Shown piece after piece: positions 35,884-46,608 of a DNA stretch of 64,000 nt. This stretch comes from Bog-159 sp963738345 (lineage in GTDB: Bacteria > Acidobacteriota > Terriglobia > Bryobacterales > Bryobacteraceae): contig CAVTWI010000002.1 of assembly GCA_963738345.1 (NCBI GenBank), positions 6,820,001 to 6,884,000 on the forward strand, in the 5' to 3' direction. The position numbers were made by a program, and so were the translations under genes. Each line of letters begins with the position of its first letter. The stretch's first letter is position 1. The notes under the pieces were generated by a model, which saw only the letters and a program-made list of their open reading frames with translations, ran no database searches and was not told the origin of the DNA.

Positions 35884-36879
35884 CTACTTTACGCTGGGGC
35901 TGTCGTCGGCCTGCAGATCGCCGAGCGCGTATTGGATTCCGGCCAGCATGTGGGCGACAAAGGGACGCAAAAAGTAGATCTTCTCATCGTGGCCATGAGC
36001 CTCATAGAACACGCGCCCACTGCCCACGCGTTGGATGTAGCTTAAGGCATAGTCGCCATCGGTACGCTTAGTTGCCGCTGGCTCTTTGGCTTTATCTTCC
36101 GCGCTCATGCGGGCGTAGTTTACGCTGGTGAGGACATGCACGCGTTTGCGGCTGAAGGAATCTTGCGCAAACGTATAGGTCTCGTCGACCATTTCGAAAC
36201 CGCGGGCGGGAAACATCGCGGTGAGCGGGCTCGCGGGATCGTCGACTTTAACGGGGATGAGGGTGGGGTAGGTCCAGTGAAATTTGAAGAAGCCGCCGAT
36301 CATTTCGTTGAATTCGGGCCAGGTTCCGGCAAGCGTGGGGGCGTTGGTATGGTAGCTATCGGTGGCGGCATGGACACCGGCGAGGCCCTTACCGCCCTTG
36401 ACAAAATCGAGTAACGCCTGGCGGCGCAGTTTGGTGGCGGCGGGGTCATTGGGGTCATCGAGAAACTGGCCGGTAGTGCTGGCGAGGAAGATGGCGTCGT
36501 ATTGCTTCAGGTTTTCAGGCGTGATGGCGGCTGCGTCGTAGGTGATGGTAGTCATCCAGGCGCCGGTCTTGTCGCCCAGGTATTCGACCATCTTGGCGGA
36601 GAGCGGAATCGAAGTATGCACCCATCCGACGGCGCGGCCGAGGACCAGCACGCGGCGCAGGCTGTGGGGGGGGGCGTAGGGCTTATCGGGCAGGGCGGCC
36701 ATCATGGCGGAGATATCGCCGGGGGCGGCAAATTGTTTCTGGGGACAGCCCTTTGTGAATCCTCCGGTAAAGCCTTCGGCCGGGCAATTTGCGGGTGCGG
36801 CTTGTTGCGAGAGCGCTATAGTGCCGGTGGTTAGTAGGGCGGCTAATGTCGCGCCGATTCCAAATGCCTTCAGTTTCAT
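35884..36879 (-). CDS. ThuA domain-containing secreted protein
   Basis: A 331-aa protein with a signal peptide (GIGATLAALLTTGTIALSQ) and a ThuA-like glutamine-amidotransferase fold: VLVLGRAVGWVHTSIPLS, QYDAIFLASTTGQFL, FVKGGKGLAGVHAATDS, WPEFNEMIGGFFKFHW and VFYEAHGHDEKIYF. ThuA proteins are linked to trehalose or other sugar catabolism. A Gfo/Idh/MocA oxidoreductase gene lies 450 bases away in divergent orientation, and these two families are often linked in sugar-degradation loci. AGGAG precedes the ATG. Confidence 0.88.
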   Translation of the reverse strand: MKLKAFGIGATLAALLTTGTIALSQQAAPANCPAEGFTGGFTKGCPQKQFAAPGDISAMMAALPDKPYAPPHSLRRVLVLGRAVGWVHTSIPLSAKMVEYLGDKTGAWMTTITYDAAAITPENLKQYDAIFLASTTGQFLDDPNDPAATKLRRQALLDFVKGGKGLAGVHAATDSYHTNAPTLAGTWPEFNEMIGGFFKFHWTYPTLIPVKVDDPASPLTAMFPARGFEMVDETYTFAQDSFSRKRVHVLTSVNYARMSAEDKAKEPAATKRTDGDYALSYIQRVGSGRVFYEAHGHDEKIYFLRPFVAHMLAGIQYALGDLQADDSPSVK

Positions 36880-37044
36880 GACGGATGTTTCTCCTGAGTG
36901 TTGCGAAGATGCATTATATCCAGAACCATTCGATTTAAGGTTTTGGCAGCGGCGTGGAGGGCGGACGAGAGAAGGCTTCTTCTAATCCTTTGGAATGAGC
37001 CGACCTAGAATTCCGGCGGCGTTTCGTTCTGCTTCTTCGGAATC

Positions 37045-37221
37045 TCAAGATGGAAAGCCCTGCTTTTCACGCAGTTTTTCTATAAACTCGGCGGCGGGCC
37101 GGGTGCGCCCTGCTTTCACGTCTTCGCAGCCATGACGTATGGCGGCCACCGACCCCTCATAATCCTGCCGCTCCCAGTCCAGATACTCGCCCAAAGCGTC
37201 ATCCAGGGCGGCGGCGGTGTC
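37045..37221 (-). pseudogene. N-terminally truncated RHH-type antitoxin remnant
   Basis: The last 58 residues, DTAAALDDALGEYLDWERQD ... AGRTRPAAEFIEKLREKQG, match the C-terminal part of ParD/CopG-like antitoxins (conserved ALxxALxEYxDWExxDY and RPAxEFxExLR). The beta-strand/N-terminal part with the DNA-binding ribbon is missing: upstream the frame runs into sequence that serves the divergent oxidoreductase promoter. No toxin gene is nearby. I take it as a decayed orphan antitoxin. Confidence 0.5.
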
Positions 37222-37326
37222 TTGCCGCGCCCCCACATTTCCGACAGACCTGTCCGCATAGCATACCTTCGGCGGCCCTTCGGTGCTACAGTACACTTTC
37301 GGAAAGCCAGAGCAGGGAGCGGAAAT

Positions 37327-38925
37327 ATGGAACGACGGGATCTATTAAAGACGGCCGCGTCGGTGGCTGGATTAACCATTCTCAGGAGCGAAGCGCTACG
37401 CGGCGCAGACGCTCCCAGCAACAAGTTGAATGTTGCCCTGGTGGGTGTCTGGGGGCGCGGCACAGCCCACTACAATTCGCTGATTCACGAAAACGTGGTG
37501 GCTCTTTGCGACATTAACGACCAGCGCCTCACCGAGGCCGTCCAGATTTTCCCGAAGGCGAAGACTTATTGGGACTGGCGGAAGATGCTTGAGCAGAAAG
37601 ACATCGAGGCGGTGGTGATCTGCACTGCCGACCACCATCACGCTTTCATCGCCAACTGGGCGTTGAATCGCGATATGCACGTGTTCTGCGAAAAGCCGCT
37701 GGGGATCAGCGTGAATGAGGCGCGGACGGTACGCGCGAATTATCTTAGCCGCAAGACGAAGGTAGCCACGCAGCACGGCACGCAGCGGCACGCCTTTCCG
37801 AATTTCGAACGGCTGCGCGAACTGGTGATGGACGGCGCAATCGGCGAACTGAAGACCGTACATAGCTGGGACAGCCGGCAGTTGCCGCGCCCGGGCTATC
37901 CGGCATTACAGGGTATGCCGCCGGGACAGTTGCACTACGAGCAATGGATCGGCCCTTCACCCTATCATCCCTACAGTCCGCAATATTTCGGCGGATCGAA
38001 CGGGATGAACTGCCTGTTCTGGAACATGTACCGCGATTTCGGCGTGGGGCAGATGGGCGATATGGGCGCGCACACTATGGATCTGGTGTGGAACGTGGTG
38101 GATGCGGGCGGTCCGGTGGCCATTGAGGTGGATCAGGACGTCAGCGACAAATATAATCCGGACATTTGCCCGGTGAAGTTGAAGGCCAGCTTCGAGCATC
38201 CGGCCAATCACTGGCGCGGGCCAGTGACACTGGTGTGGTATCAGGGTGGGCTGAAGCCGCGGTCGCCGCGCGGTTACATCGACGTGGAGAAGATCGATAA
38301 CGGCGCGATTTTCGAAGGGACCAAAGGCTCGATCGTCGCCGATTTCACGACGCGCCTGATTATCCCGAACAACGACGACGGCGACCTTACCTATTACAAG
38401 GGAAGGGACAAGAATCATCTGGAAGGGCTGGTGGCGGGAGTCGGGCAGGCCACGCAAGCGTCCCCGCGGCAGGCACCGCAACGCCCGCGCACGCCCCGTC
38501 CGCTGCCCGCGGGCTTCACGGCAGAACCCAACTCCAAGGCAGCAGCCGGTGGGTTCCCGGAGATCCAGTTTACGGACAAGGGCATCCCGGCCGCGTTAGG
38601 CTTACCGAATCCGGAAGTGGAAGGGATTCTGGAGGCGCAGAAGAATGGCACCATGGACAGCCGGCATCCCGATATTTTCCAGGTGGAATGGCTGAACGCT
38701 TGTAAGGGGAAGTACAACGGCGTCACGCACGGCACTAGTTCGAAGACGCATTGCGATTTCGATTATGCGGGCTCGATGATCGAGCAAATGCTGCTGGGGC
38801 TGGTGGCGCATCGCGCGGGCAAGCGACTGGAATACGATCCGGCGAACGGGCGCGTGACCAACGCTTCGGAAGCGAACGATTATCTGAAGCGGAGCTATCG
38901 CACGGGCTGGCCGTTGAACGGCTAA
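37327..38925 (+). CDS. Gfo/Idh/MocA family oxidoreductase (possibly exported)
   Basis: A 532-aa protein. The N terminus ERRDLLKTAASVAGLTILRS resembles a Tat-type signal (RRDLLK), then the NAD(P)-binding Rossmann domain KLNVALVGVWGRGTAHYNS, ALCDINDQR, VICTADHHHAFIANWAL and the family signature VFCEKPLGISVNEA. The C-terminal domain contains YEQWIGPSPYHPYSP and WNMYRDFGVGQMGDMGAHTMD with the catalytic-type His. It would oxidise or reduce a sugar derivative. GGAG precedes ATG 37327. It is divergent from the ThuA gene, with only an antitoxin remnant between. Confidence 0.88.
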   Translation: MERRDLLKTAASVAGLTILRSEALRGADAPSNKLNVALVGVWGRGTAHYNSLIHENVVALCDINDQRLTEAVQIFPKAKTYWDWRKMLEQKDIEAVVICTADHHHAFIANWALNRDMHVFCEKPLGISVNEARTVRANYLSRKTKVATQHGTQRHAFPNFERLRELVMDGAIGELKTVHSWDSRQLPRPGYPALQGMPPGQLHYEQWIGPSPYHPYSPQYFGGSNGMNCLFWNMYRDFGVGQMGDMGAHTMDLVWNVVDAGGPVAIEVDQDVSDKYNPDICPVKLKASFEHPANHWRGPVTLVWYQGGLKPRSPRGYIDVEKIDNGAIFEGTKGSIVADFTTRLIIPNNDDGDLTYYKGRDKNHLEGLVAGVGQATQASPRQAPQRPRTPRPLPAGFTAEPNSKAAAGGFPEIQFTDKGIPAALGLPNPEVEGILEAQKNGTMDSRHPDIFQVEWLNACKGKYNGVTHGTSSKTHCDFDYAGSMIEQMLLGLVAHRAGKRLEYDPANGRVTNASEANDYLKRSYRTGWPLNG

Positions 38926-38963
38926 CGCCGCTTAGGCGAGGCGCCGGGGTGCCGTAAAATAGA

Positions 38964-38979
38964 GGGAGTGGTCACTCCC
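38964..38979. promoter_or_regulatory. Inverted repeat upstream of lhr
   Basis: GGGAGTG, centre GT, CACTCCC: a perfect 7-bp inverted repeat located 23 bases before the lhr GTG. It could be an operator or an mRNA hairpin at the start of lhr. The GGGAG arm is also the best Shine-Dalgarno-like sequence here, so folding could hide it. Confidence 0.35.
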
Positions 38980-39002
38980 CTCTGTCTGAATTCGATCCCT
39001 TA

Positions 39003-42000
39003 GTGCGAGACTGGTTCACGCGGCGTTTCAAAACCGTCACTGAGCCGCAGTCGTTGGGATGGCCCGAGATTCGCGCGGGTCACGATATCCTGATCTCCGC
39101 GCCTACGGGCTCCGGCAAAACGCTGGCCGCATTTCTATTGTGTCTGGACCGGTTGGTGCGCGCGGCACGGTTGGGACCGCTGCCGAATCAGACCGAGGTC
39201 GTTTACGTCTCGCCGCTGAAGGCGCTGAGCAACGATATCCACATCAACCTGGAAGTGCCGCTTGTCGGAGATTGCCGCCAGCGCTGCGGAACAGGGGATT
39301 GCGCTTGGCGCCGATTCGGGCGGCGGTTCGCACGGGCGATACGCCGGCGTGGGAACGGCAGCAGATGGGCAAAGAGCGGCCGCACGTGCTGGTGACCACG
39401 CCGGAATCGCTGCTTCATCCTGCTCACTGCCGAAAAACCGCGCGACATGCTGCGCACCACGCGCACCATTATCGTGGACGAGATCCACGCGGTCGCGGAC
39501 GATAAGCGCGGCTCGCATCTGGCGCTAACGCTGGCGCGCCTGGATGCGCTGGTGGCGGCGGCAGGCGGAACAAAGCCGCAGCGCATCGGACTTTCGGCTA
39601 CAGTGAAACCGATCGAAGAAGTGGCCCGTTTCCTTAGCGAGACGGCGCACATTGTGAACGTCGGCCATCGCCGCGATATGGAACTGGCGGTGGAAGTTCC
39701 GAAGGACGAACTGGGCCCGGTGGCCAGCAACGAGATGTGGGCGGAAGATTTACGATCGCGTGGCGGATCTGATTCGCGCCAACCGCACCACGCTGGTGTT
39801 CGTCAACACGCGGCGGCTGTCGGAACGCGTGGCGCATCATCTGCAAGCGCGGCTGGGCGAGAATGCCGTGCTGCCGCACCATGGCAGCCTGTCGCGCCGT
39901 TTGCGTCTGGAGGCGGAAGCGCGGCTGAAGGGCGGCGAACTGCGCGCGGTGGTGGCTACCGCTTCGCTCGAACTGGGCATCGATATCGGCACGGTGGACC
40001 TGGTTTGCCAGATCGGCTCGCCGCGTTCGATTGCGGTGGCGCTGCAGCGCATCGGACGGTCGGGACATTGGGTGGGCGCGCGGCCGCACGGGCGGTTGTT
40101 CGCCACCACGCGCGACGAGTTGATCGAATGCGGCGCAGCTGGTGCGGGCGATCCGGTGCGGTGAGCTGGACCGCACGGAAATTCCGGCGGCGCCGCTCGA
40201 TATTCTGGCGCAGCAGATCGTGGCGGCGTGCGCGGCGCGAGGAGTGGACAGAAGACGGGCTGTTCGAACTGGTGCGCTCGACTTATTCCTACCGCACGCT
40301 GGAGCGGCGCGATTTCGACGAAGTTATCGCGATGCTGAGTGATGGCATCGTTACGGCACGCGGGCGTGCGGGCGCTTATCTGCATCGCGACCAGGTGAAC
40401 CATCGCGTGCGGGGCGGCGCGGGGCGCGGTTGGCGGCGATTACTTCCGGCGGCGCGATTCCGGATAACGCGAATTATCTGGTGGTCGCCGAGCCGGAAGG
40501 CGCGACAGTGGGCACGGTAGACGAAGACTTCGCCGTCGAGAGCATGGCCGGCGATGTGTTCCTGCTGGGCACATACTTCGTGGCGCATACGGCGCGTGGA
40601 AAACGGGCGCGTGCGCGTGGAAGACGCGCACGGGGCGGCGCCGTCGATTCCATTCTGGAATGGCGAAGCGCCCGGGCCGCACCGCGGAATTATCCGCCGA
40701 GGTCTCGCGGCTGCGGGAGGATATTGTGGCGAAGCCCGAGCCCGAATGGCTACTTGCCGAAGCGGGTCTCGACCGCCTGGGCGCGGACCAGGCCATCGCC
40801 TACGTGCAATCGGGTGCGCGAGCGTTGGGCGTGCTGCCGACCGACGACGCACGTGGTGGCCGAGCGATTTTTCGACGAAGGCGGCGGCATGCAATTCGTG
40901 CTGCATGCTCCGTTCGGCGCGCGCGTCAATCGCGCTTGGGGATTGGCGCTGCGCAAGCGCTTCTGCCGTACGTTTAATTTCGAACTGCAGGCTGCGGCCA
41001 CCGACAATGGCATCGTGCTGTCGCTGGGCGAGCAGCATTCGTTCCCGCTGGAAGTGGTGTTCGAGTTTCTGCGTCCCGAAACGGTGGAAGACGTGCTGAC
41101 GCAGGCGCTGCTGGACGCGCCGATGTTCACAGCGCGGTGGCGATGGAATGCTTCGCGGGCGCTGGCGATTCTGCGATTTTCGCACGGCGGTAAGGTGCCC
41201 GCGCCGATCCAGCGCATGCGCGTCCGACGATCTGCTGGCCGCGACTTTCCCGGACAGGCGGCCTGCCCGGAGAATCTGACGGGACCGCCGCGGATTCCGG
41301 ATCATCCGCTGGTGCGCGAGACCATCCGCAATTGTTTGCACGAAGCCATGGATTTGACGGGCCTGATGGCGGTGCTGCAGGGCATCCGCAGCGGGGACAG
41401 TGCGTACGTCGGCGATCGACACGCCGGAGGCGACGCCGTTTTCGCACGAGATCCTGAACGCCAATCCTTACGCGTTTCTGGACGATGCGCCGCTGGAGGA
41501 GCGCCGCACGCGCGCAGTGCAGATTGCGGCGAACGGTGCGCACGGATTTTGTGGAAGGCGCGGGCGCGTCTGGATCCGGATGCGATCGTGCAGGTGGCCG
41601 CGGAATCGTGGCCGGTGGTGCGCGATGCGGACGAGTTGCACGAGGCGCTGCTGACGCTGATCACGGTTCCCCCGGTGCCGGAGTGGGAGCCGCTATTTCG
41701 CGCGTTGGTGGATGCGGGTCGCGCTGCGACGTTACGGGCGGGCGGCGCAGAGTTCTGGATGCCGGCGGAGCGCAGCATCCATCGCACGCGCGGTGCATCC
41801 GGACGCGGCGCTCAACCGCCAGATCCAATTCGCGGCAGACCGCCCCGAAACGCGAAGAAGGCTGCGCCGCTGAAATTCTGCGCGGGTGGTTTGAATCCGG
41901 CGGTCCGTATCGCGCTTCGGAACTGGCGACGCGGCTGGCGCTGCCGCCGGCCCGCTGGTGGATCGGCGCTGGCGCAGCTGGAGGCGGAAGGCCAGATTCT

Positions 42001-43106
42001 ACGGGGCCGATTCACGCCGGGCGTGTCCGCCGAGGAGCCGGAATGGTGCCATCGCCGGCTGTTGGCGCGCATCCACCGGCTGACGATCGGGCCGTCTGCG
42101 CCGCGAGATCGAGCCGGTGACTACGGCGGATTTCGTACGCTTCCTGCATCGCTGGCAGCATCTCGCGCCGGGCACACAGTTGCACGGCGCGGATGGCGTG
42201 CTGCACGTCATCAAGCAACTTCAGGGCTACGAGATTTCGGCGGCCGCGTGGGAATACGAGATCCTGCCCAAGCGCGTGGCGCATTACAGCCCGGAGTTTC
42301 TGGACCAGCTTTGCTTTCGGGCGAAGTGATGTGGGGGCGGCTCTCGCCGCATCCGGCATTCGATACGCGAGAGGACGGGCGTACCCACCGGGTGCGCCCC
42401 ACGCGCGTGGCGCCGCTGACGTTGTTTCTGCGCGAGGACGCCGAGTGGCTGCTGGCCGGGCCGCAGCCCGCGCCGGACGCGTCGCTCTCGCATCCGGCGC
42501 GCGAGGTGCTGGCCGAGTTGCAGCGGCGCGGGGCATCCTTCTTTCCCGAACTGGCGCGGGCCACCGGCCGGCTGGCGAGCGAAGTGGAAGACGCGCTGTG
42601 GGAACTGGTGGCGGCGGGCCTGGTGACGGCGGACGGGTTCGAGAATTTGCGCGCGCTGGTGGATCCGAAGCGCCGGCGCGGCGAAGGGCGCGGACGATTG
42701 GCGCGGCCCCGGCATGCGGCGGGACGATGGGCGCTGTTGCGCCGTCCGGCCACCGGCTCCGAATGAGATTTCGCCATCGTCATTCGCACGGCAATTATTG
42801 CAGCGCTGGGGCATCGTGTTCCGCGATCTGGCCGCGCGCGAAACATTGTCGCCCCCATGGCGCGATCTGCTGGTGGAATTGCGCCGCATGGAAGCGCGCG
42901 GCGAAATCCGCGGCGGACGATTTGCGCAGGCTTTCGTGGGCGAGCAGTTCGCGTTGCCTGAGGCGCTGGATTTGTTACGCGCGGTGCGCAGGGCGGGGGA
43001 TACAGGCGATTTGCCGGAGGCTTCGCCCGCCGATCCGCTGCACTTGACGGGAGTTCTGTTGCCGGGCCGGGTGCCCGCCGCGCCGATATTGCAGGCGGCG
43101 AGCTGA
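39003..43106 (+). CDS. lhr: Lhr-family large helicase (22 single-base frame changes)
   Basis: A protein of about 1,370 aa spread over all three frames. Helicase motifs appear in order: APTGSGKT (I), VYVSPLKAL (Ia), VLVTTPESLL (Ib), VDEIHAV (II, DEIH), LSAT (III), TLVFVNTRRLSERVAHHL (IV), VVATASLELGIDIG (V), LQRIGRSGH (VI), then the long Lhr C-terminal region with AERFFDEGGGMQ, WALRKRFCRTFNFELQAAATDN, IRNCLHEAMD and a C-terminal segment to TGVLLPGRVPAAP. Tracking frames I count 17 extra and 5 missing bases; they sum to a multiple of three, so start and stop are in register. Lhr is a DNA repair/RNA-DNA unwinding helicase. The start may be upstream (frame reads EFDPLVRDW with only CTG available), and the indels are probably consensus errors. 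Confidence 0.85.
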
Positions 43107-43113
43107 GGCCAAG

Positions 43114-43849
43114 TCACATATACATGCCGCCGTTGACGTTGATCACGTGGCCGGTAATGTAGCCGGCTTCGTCGCTGGCCAGGAAACGCACGGCGGCTGC
43201 GATCTCATCGGGCCGGCCGAGACGGCGCAGCGGCACCTGCGCGAGCAGCTTTTCCTTCAATTCGTCGGTGAGTACCGCAGTCATATCGGTATCGATGAAG
43301 CCCGGCGCTACGGCATTCACCGTAATTTCGCGCGGCGCCATCTCCTGCGCGAGCGCCTTGGTCAGCCCGATGATGCCGGCTTTCGATGCGACGTAATTCG
43401 CTTGGCCCGCGTTGCCGCTTTCGCCCACCACCGATGCGATGTTAATGATGCGCCCGTAGCGCTGCTTCATCATGGCGGGCAGCACCTGCTGGGTGGCAAA
43501 GAAAGCGCCGTTCAGATTGATCTGCAGCACGCGGTCCCAATCCTCGCGCTTCATGCGCACGGCCAACCCGTCGCGCGTGACGCCCGCATTGTTCACCAGC
43601 ACGTCGATGCGTCCGAATTTCTGCAAGGCCGCGGCGAAGCCTTCGCGGATGGAATCGTAGGACAGAAGATTCAGATTGACGGTCAGCGCCTGCCCGCTGC
43701 AAGCCCGGATTTTCTCCGCCACTTCTTCGTTCTTTTCGATCTCCGGTGAGGCCACCACGATATCGAAACCCGCGCGGCAAAGCGTCAGGGCGATCTCCCG
43801 GCCAATCCCCCGGCTCGCGCCCGTGACGAACTGCCACTCGACTAAACAT
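43114..43849 (-). CDS. fabG: 3-oxoacyl-[acyl-carrier-protein] reductase (one frame change)
   Basis: About 244 aa. The Shine-Dalgarno AAGGAG lies 6 bases before ATG 43849 (MFSRVAV); one extra base near 43828 must be skipped to reach VTGASRGIGREIALTL. The rest is uninterrupted and typical FabG: NNAGVTRDG, catalytic Ser-Tyr-Lys in NIASVVGESGNAGQANYVASK, IDTDM, LGRPDEIAAAVRFLASDEAGYITG and the ending VNGGMYM. It reduces beta-ketoacyl-ACP in fatty-acid elongation with NADPH. It is convergent with lhr and divergent from ubiD. Confidence 0.9.
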
Positions 43850-43915
43850 GAGTTACTCCTTAATGGATTTTGTGCGTGAACTTCAATCATAGTAGAAAGT
43901 GAGACGCTCTCCGTT

Positions 43916-45366
43916 ATGGCCTACGCCGATCTGCGTGAATTCATTGCCGCGCTGGAGAAGAACCGGGAACTCAAGCGCATCCCTTTCGAAGTGGACCCGA
44001 TCCTGGAGATCACCGAGTTTGCCGATCGCGCGGTGAAAGCCGGCGGTCCCGCGCTGCTGTTTGAGAAGCCCAAGGGCTACAGCATGCCGGTCCTGATCAA
44101 CAGCTACGCGAGCATGCGCAAGATGCAGATCGCGCTGGAAGTGGACTCGGTGGAAGACGGTGGCGCAGCGCATCGCCGAATACCTGGAAATGCGCATGCC
44201 CGAAGGGCTGATCGGCAAGCTGAAGATGCTGCCGAAACTGGCCGAGATGGGATCGTTCTTTCCCAAGATCGTGTCGAAAGGGCCGTGCCAGGAAGTGGTG
44301 CGCACTGCGGGATTTTCGCTGTTCGATTATCCGGTATTGAAATGCTGGCCGGAGGATGGCGGCCGGTTCATCACGCTGCCGCTGGTGTTTTCGCGCAATC
44401 CGGATATCGGGAAAGCGCAATTGCGGCATGTATCGCATGCAGATCTACGACGAGCGCACTGCCGGCATGCACTGGCAGACGCATAAACAGGGCGCCGAGC
44501 ACTATCGCCGCATGTCGGCGCATTCGGACGCAAGCGCATGGATGTGGCGGTGGCCATCGGGGCGGATCCGGCCACCATGTTCTCCGGCGATTCTGCCGCT
44601 TCCGCCGGATCTGGACGAGATGATGATTTCGGGATTCCTGCGCGGCAGTCCGGTGGAGATGGTGAAGTGCCAGACGTGCGATCTGGAAGTGCCGGCGCAG
44701 GCGGAGATCGTGCTGGAGGGCTATGTCGAGTTAGGCGAGTTGCGCACCGAAGGGCCGTTTGGCGATCACACGGGATTCTATTCGCTGGCCGATGAGTATC
44801 CGGTTTTCCACGTGACGTGCATGACCCAGCGCAAGGATCCGATTTATGCGGCTACTATCGTGGGGCCGCCGCCCATGGAGGATTTCTATATGGGCAAGGC
44901 CATCGAGCGGATTTTTCTGCCGCTGATGCGCCTGCAATTGCCTGAGGTGCGTGACATCTGCATGCCGGCCGAGGGCATTTTTCATAATCTGATTCTGGTG
45001 GCGATTCGTAAGTCGTATCCGGGGCACGCGCGCAAGGTAATGTCGGCGATCTGGGGATTAGGGCAGGCGATGTTCAGCAAGTGTATCGTGGTGGTGGATG
45101 AAGACGTGAATGTGCAGGACGTGCGCGAAGTGACCTGGAAGGTGCTGAATAACATCGACCCGCAGCGGGATATCGAGTTCACGATGGGACCAATCGATTC
45201 GCTGGATCATTCGAGCCGGCTGCCGAATTACGGATCTAAGATGGGAGTGGATGCTACGCGTAAATGGCCGGAGGAAGGCTTTACGCGGCCGTGGCCGGGA
45301 GTGATTCGGATGTCGGATGATGTGAAGGGGCGGGTCGAAGAGTTATGGCGGCGGGCAGGGATGTAG
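43916..45366 (+). CDS. ubiD: UbiD family decarboxylase (four frame changes)
   Basis: About 483 aa: MAYADLREFIAALEKNRELK, ALLFEKPKGY, NCGMYRMQIYDERTAGMHWQ (prenyl-FMN and metal site), MDVAVAIGADPA, LPLPPDLDEMMISGFLRG, EAEIVLEG-like AQAEIVLEGYVELGELRTEGPFGDHTGFYS with the catalytic E-x-x-x-R/E region, and KWPEEGFTRPWP near the end. Frames join with extra bases near 44159, 44415 and 44589 and one missing base near 44529. UbiD enzymes decarboxylate aromatic acids with prenylated FMN, for example in quinone synthesis; a UbiX partner is not in the window. Confidence 0.88.
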
Positions 45367-45388
45367 GGCTCCTCGGGTACCATGGGGC

Positions 45389-45610
45389 ATGGATATGGTA
45401 GAGATTCAGCCGATCCGAGTCGAAGTCGAGCGGGAGGCTGACGGTCGAATATTAGCTTCCGTGCCCGAGCTGCCCGGCGTGATGGCGTACGGCAGCAGCG
45501 AAGACGAGGCCGTCAGGAAGGTCAAGTCGATCGCCCTTCAGGTGTTGGCCGACATGATCGAGAGCGGCGAGGATGTCCCCGAACCACTTCGCGTTCTTTT
45601 CGCGGCATGA
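45389..45610 (+). CDS. hicB: HicB-like antitoxin
   Basis: A 73-aa intact protein: VEIQPIRVEVEREADGRILA, SVPELPGVMAYGSSEDEAVRKVKSIA matches the partial RNase-H-like fold of HicB. It lacks a long C-terminal DNA-binding domain, as in short HicB forms. Its TGA overlaps the ATG of hicA (ATGA), the classical antitoxin-toxin coupling. It would bind and block the HicA mRNA interferase. Because hicA is frame-shifted here, only the antitoxin seems to be made. Confidence 0.82.
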   Translation: MDMVEIQPIRVEVEREADGRILASVPELPGVMAYGSSEDEAVRKVKSIALQVLADMIESGEDVPEPLRVLFAA

Positions 45611-45823
45611 GCGTCTGGCACGCCACAAAGGCTAGACGAGTTTATGCAGCACATTTGCGGCAGGGCTGGACGCTTAAGAAGCAGGTCGGTTCGCATCGAA
45701 AGCATAAAAAGCGCAGGCTGGGCGAATTTTACGTTCTGCTTTCATGATGGCGAAGAGGTCGGCCCGGTGGCTCTGTCCAAGATAAAAGAAGAAACCGGGC
45801 TTAGACCGGAAGATCTGCAGTAG
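45607..45823 (+). pseudogene. hicA: HicA mRNA interferase toxin, frame-shifted
   Basis: The frame starts MSVWHATKARRVYAAHLRQG with the catalytic-type His in GWTLKKQVGSHRKHKK, then hits TGA. Skipping one base at about 45712 restores AGWANFTFCFHDGEEVGPVA and LSKIKEETGLRPEDLQ to TAG 45821, giving the normal length of about 71 aa. HicA is a double-stranded-RNA-binding-fold ribonuclease. As read, the toxin would be truncated after the catalytic His. It could be a true mutation or a sequence error. Confidence 0.78.
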
Positions 45824-45867
45824 GCCGGAGTATATTTGCGCCAGTGTGCTGATGTGGAGGATCAAGT

Positions 45868-46602
45868 ATGGGGTTGATTCGACGAGTGATGGTGGCCGTC
45901 GTATTCTTGGCGGTGGCCTGTTGCCCGGGGCCGTTACGCGCGCAGGAGACGTCTAGGATTTCCGGAGCGATCGTTGACCCGGCAGGTTCCACGATACCTG
46001 ATGCGGAAGTCGTCCTCAAACTAGCGGGCCAACAGAAGGACAAGACACGGGCGGACGCCTTTGGCTCGTTTGTGTTTTCTGTGCAGCCCGGTACTTACTC
46101 GCTAGAGGTGGCTTCGCGCGGTTTTGAGACGTTGACGATCCGGGACATTAGTATTAGTGGCGGCGAGGTGAAAGTCCTGCCTTCGATCCGGCTCGAAGTG
46201 GGCTCCGTTGGGGAGGGCTGTACTGACGACGGTCCCCAACTACCTGTCTTAACCGTCGTAGTAATTAAATCTGATCGAGGTGAAATTACCGGCGAAATTG
46301 TGAACAACCGGGCAGTGTCCATCAAGGGGGTCACAGTTACCATCTCATTGTCCAATGGCGACCATTCCCGCATTCGCACCGCGACTGATGAACGGGGGAA
46401 GTTTACAGTGACGGACCTTCGTCCCGGCACCTATTCGCTTACCGCATCCTTGCCTGATTACGCCGATTTCGTGGTCCAGGCGATTGTCGTTAAAGAAGGC
46501 CAGCGGATCAGAATATGGCCGCCTCTGCCGATAGAGGAATGCCCGCGTGGGGTTACCTGCAAGCCAGTTTCTAAGGTGCGGATACCAGCAATATGTCTCT
46601 GA
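45868..46602 (+). CDS. Secreted protein with two carboxypeptidase-regulatory-like domains
   Basis: A 244-aa protein, GGAGG ahead of ATG, signal peptide to about residue 26 (VMVAVVFLAVACCPGPLRAQ). Two Ig-like carboxypeptidase-regulatory domains follow: ISGAIVDPAGSTIPDAEVVL ... FVFSVQPGTYSLEVASRGFE (about 30-105) and ITGEIVNNRAVSIKGVTVTI ... FTVTDLRPGTYSLTASLPDY (about 135-215). Four Cys in the linker and tail may form disulfides. Such domains often sit before TonB receptors but here stand alone; role unknown. The frame is intact although surrounded by broken toxin genes. Confidence 0.8.
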   Translation: MGLIRRVMVAVVFLAVACCPGPLRAQETSRISGAIVDPAGSTIPDAEVVLKLAGQQKDKTRADAFGSFVFSVQPGTYSLEVASRGFETLTIRDISISGGEVKVLPSIRLEVGSVGEGCTDDGPQLPVLTVVVIKSDRGEITGEIVNNRAVSIKGVTVTISLSNGDHSRIRTATDERGKFTVTDLRPGTYSLTASLPDYADFVVQAIVVKEGQRIRIWPPLPIEECPRGVTCKPVSKVRIPAICL

Positions 46603-46608
46603 TTCGGC

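Noticed and set aside
45607..45823. TGA inside hicA as selenocysteine
   Set aside because: The sequence after the TGA in that frame is not HicA-like; the family sequence resumes only after a one-base shift, and there is no SECIS hairpin.
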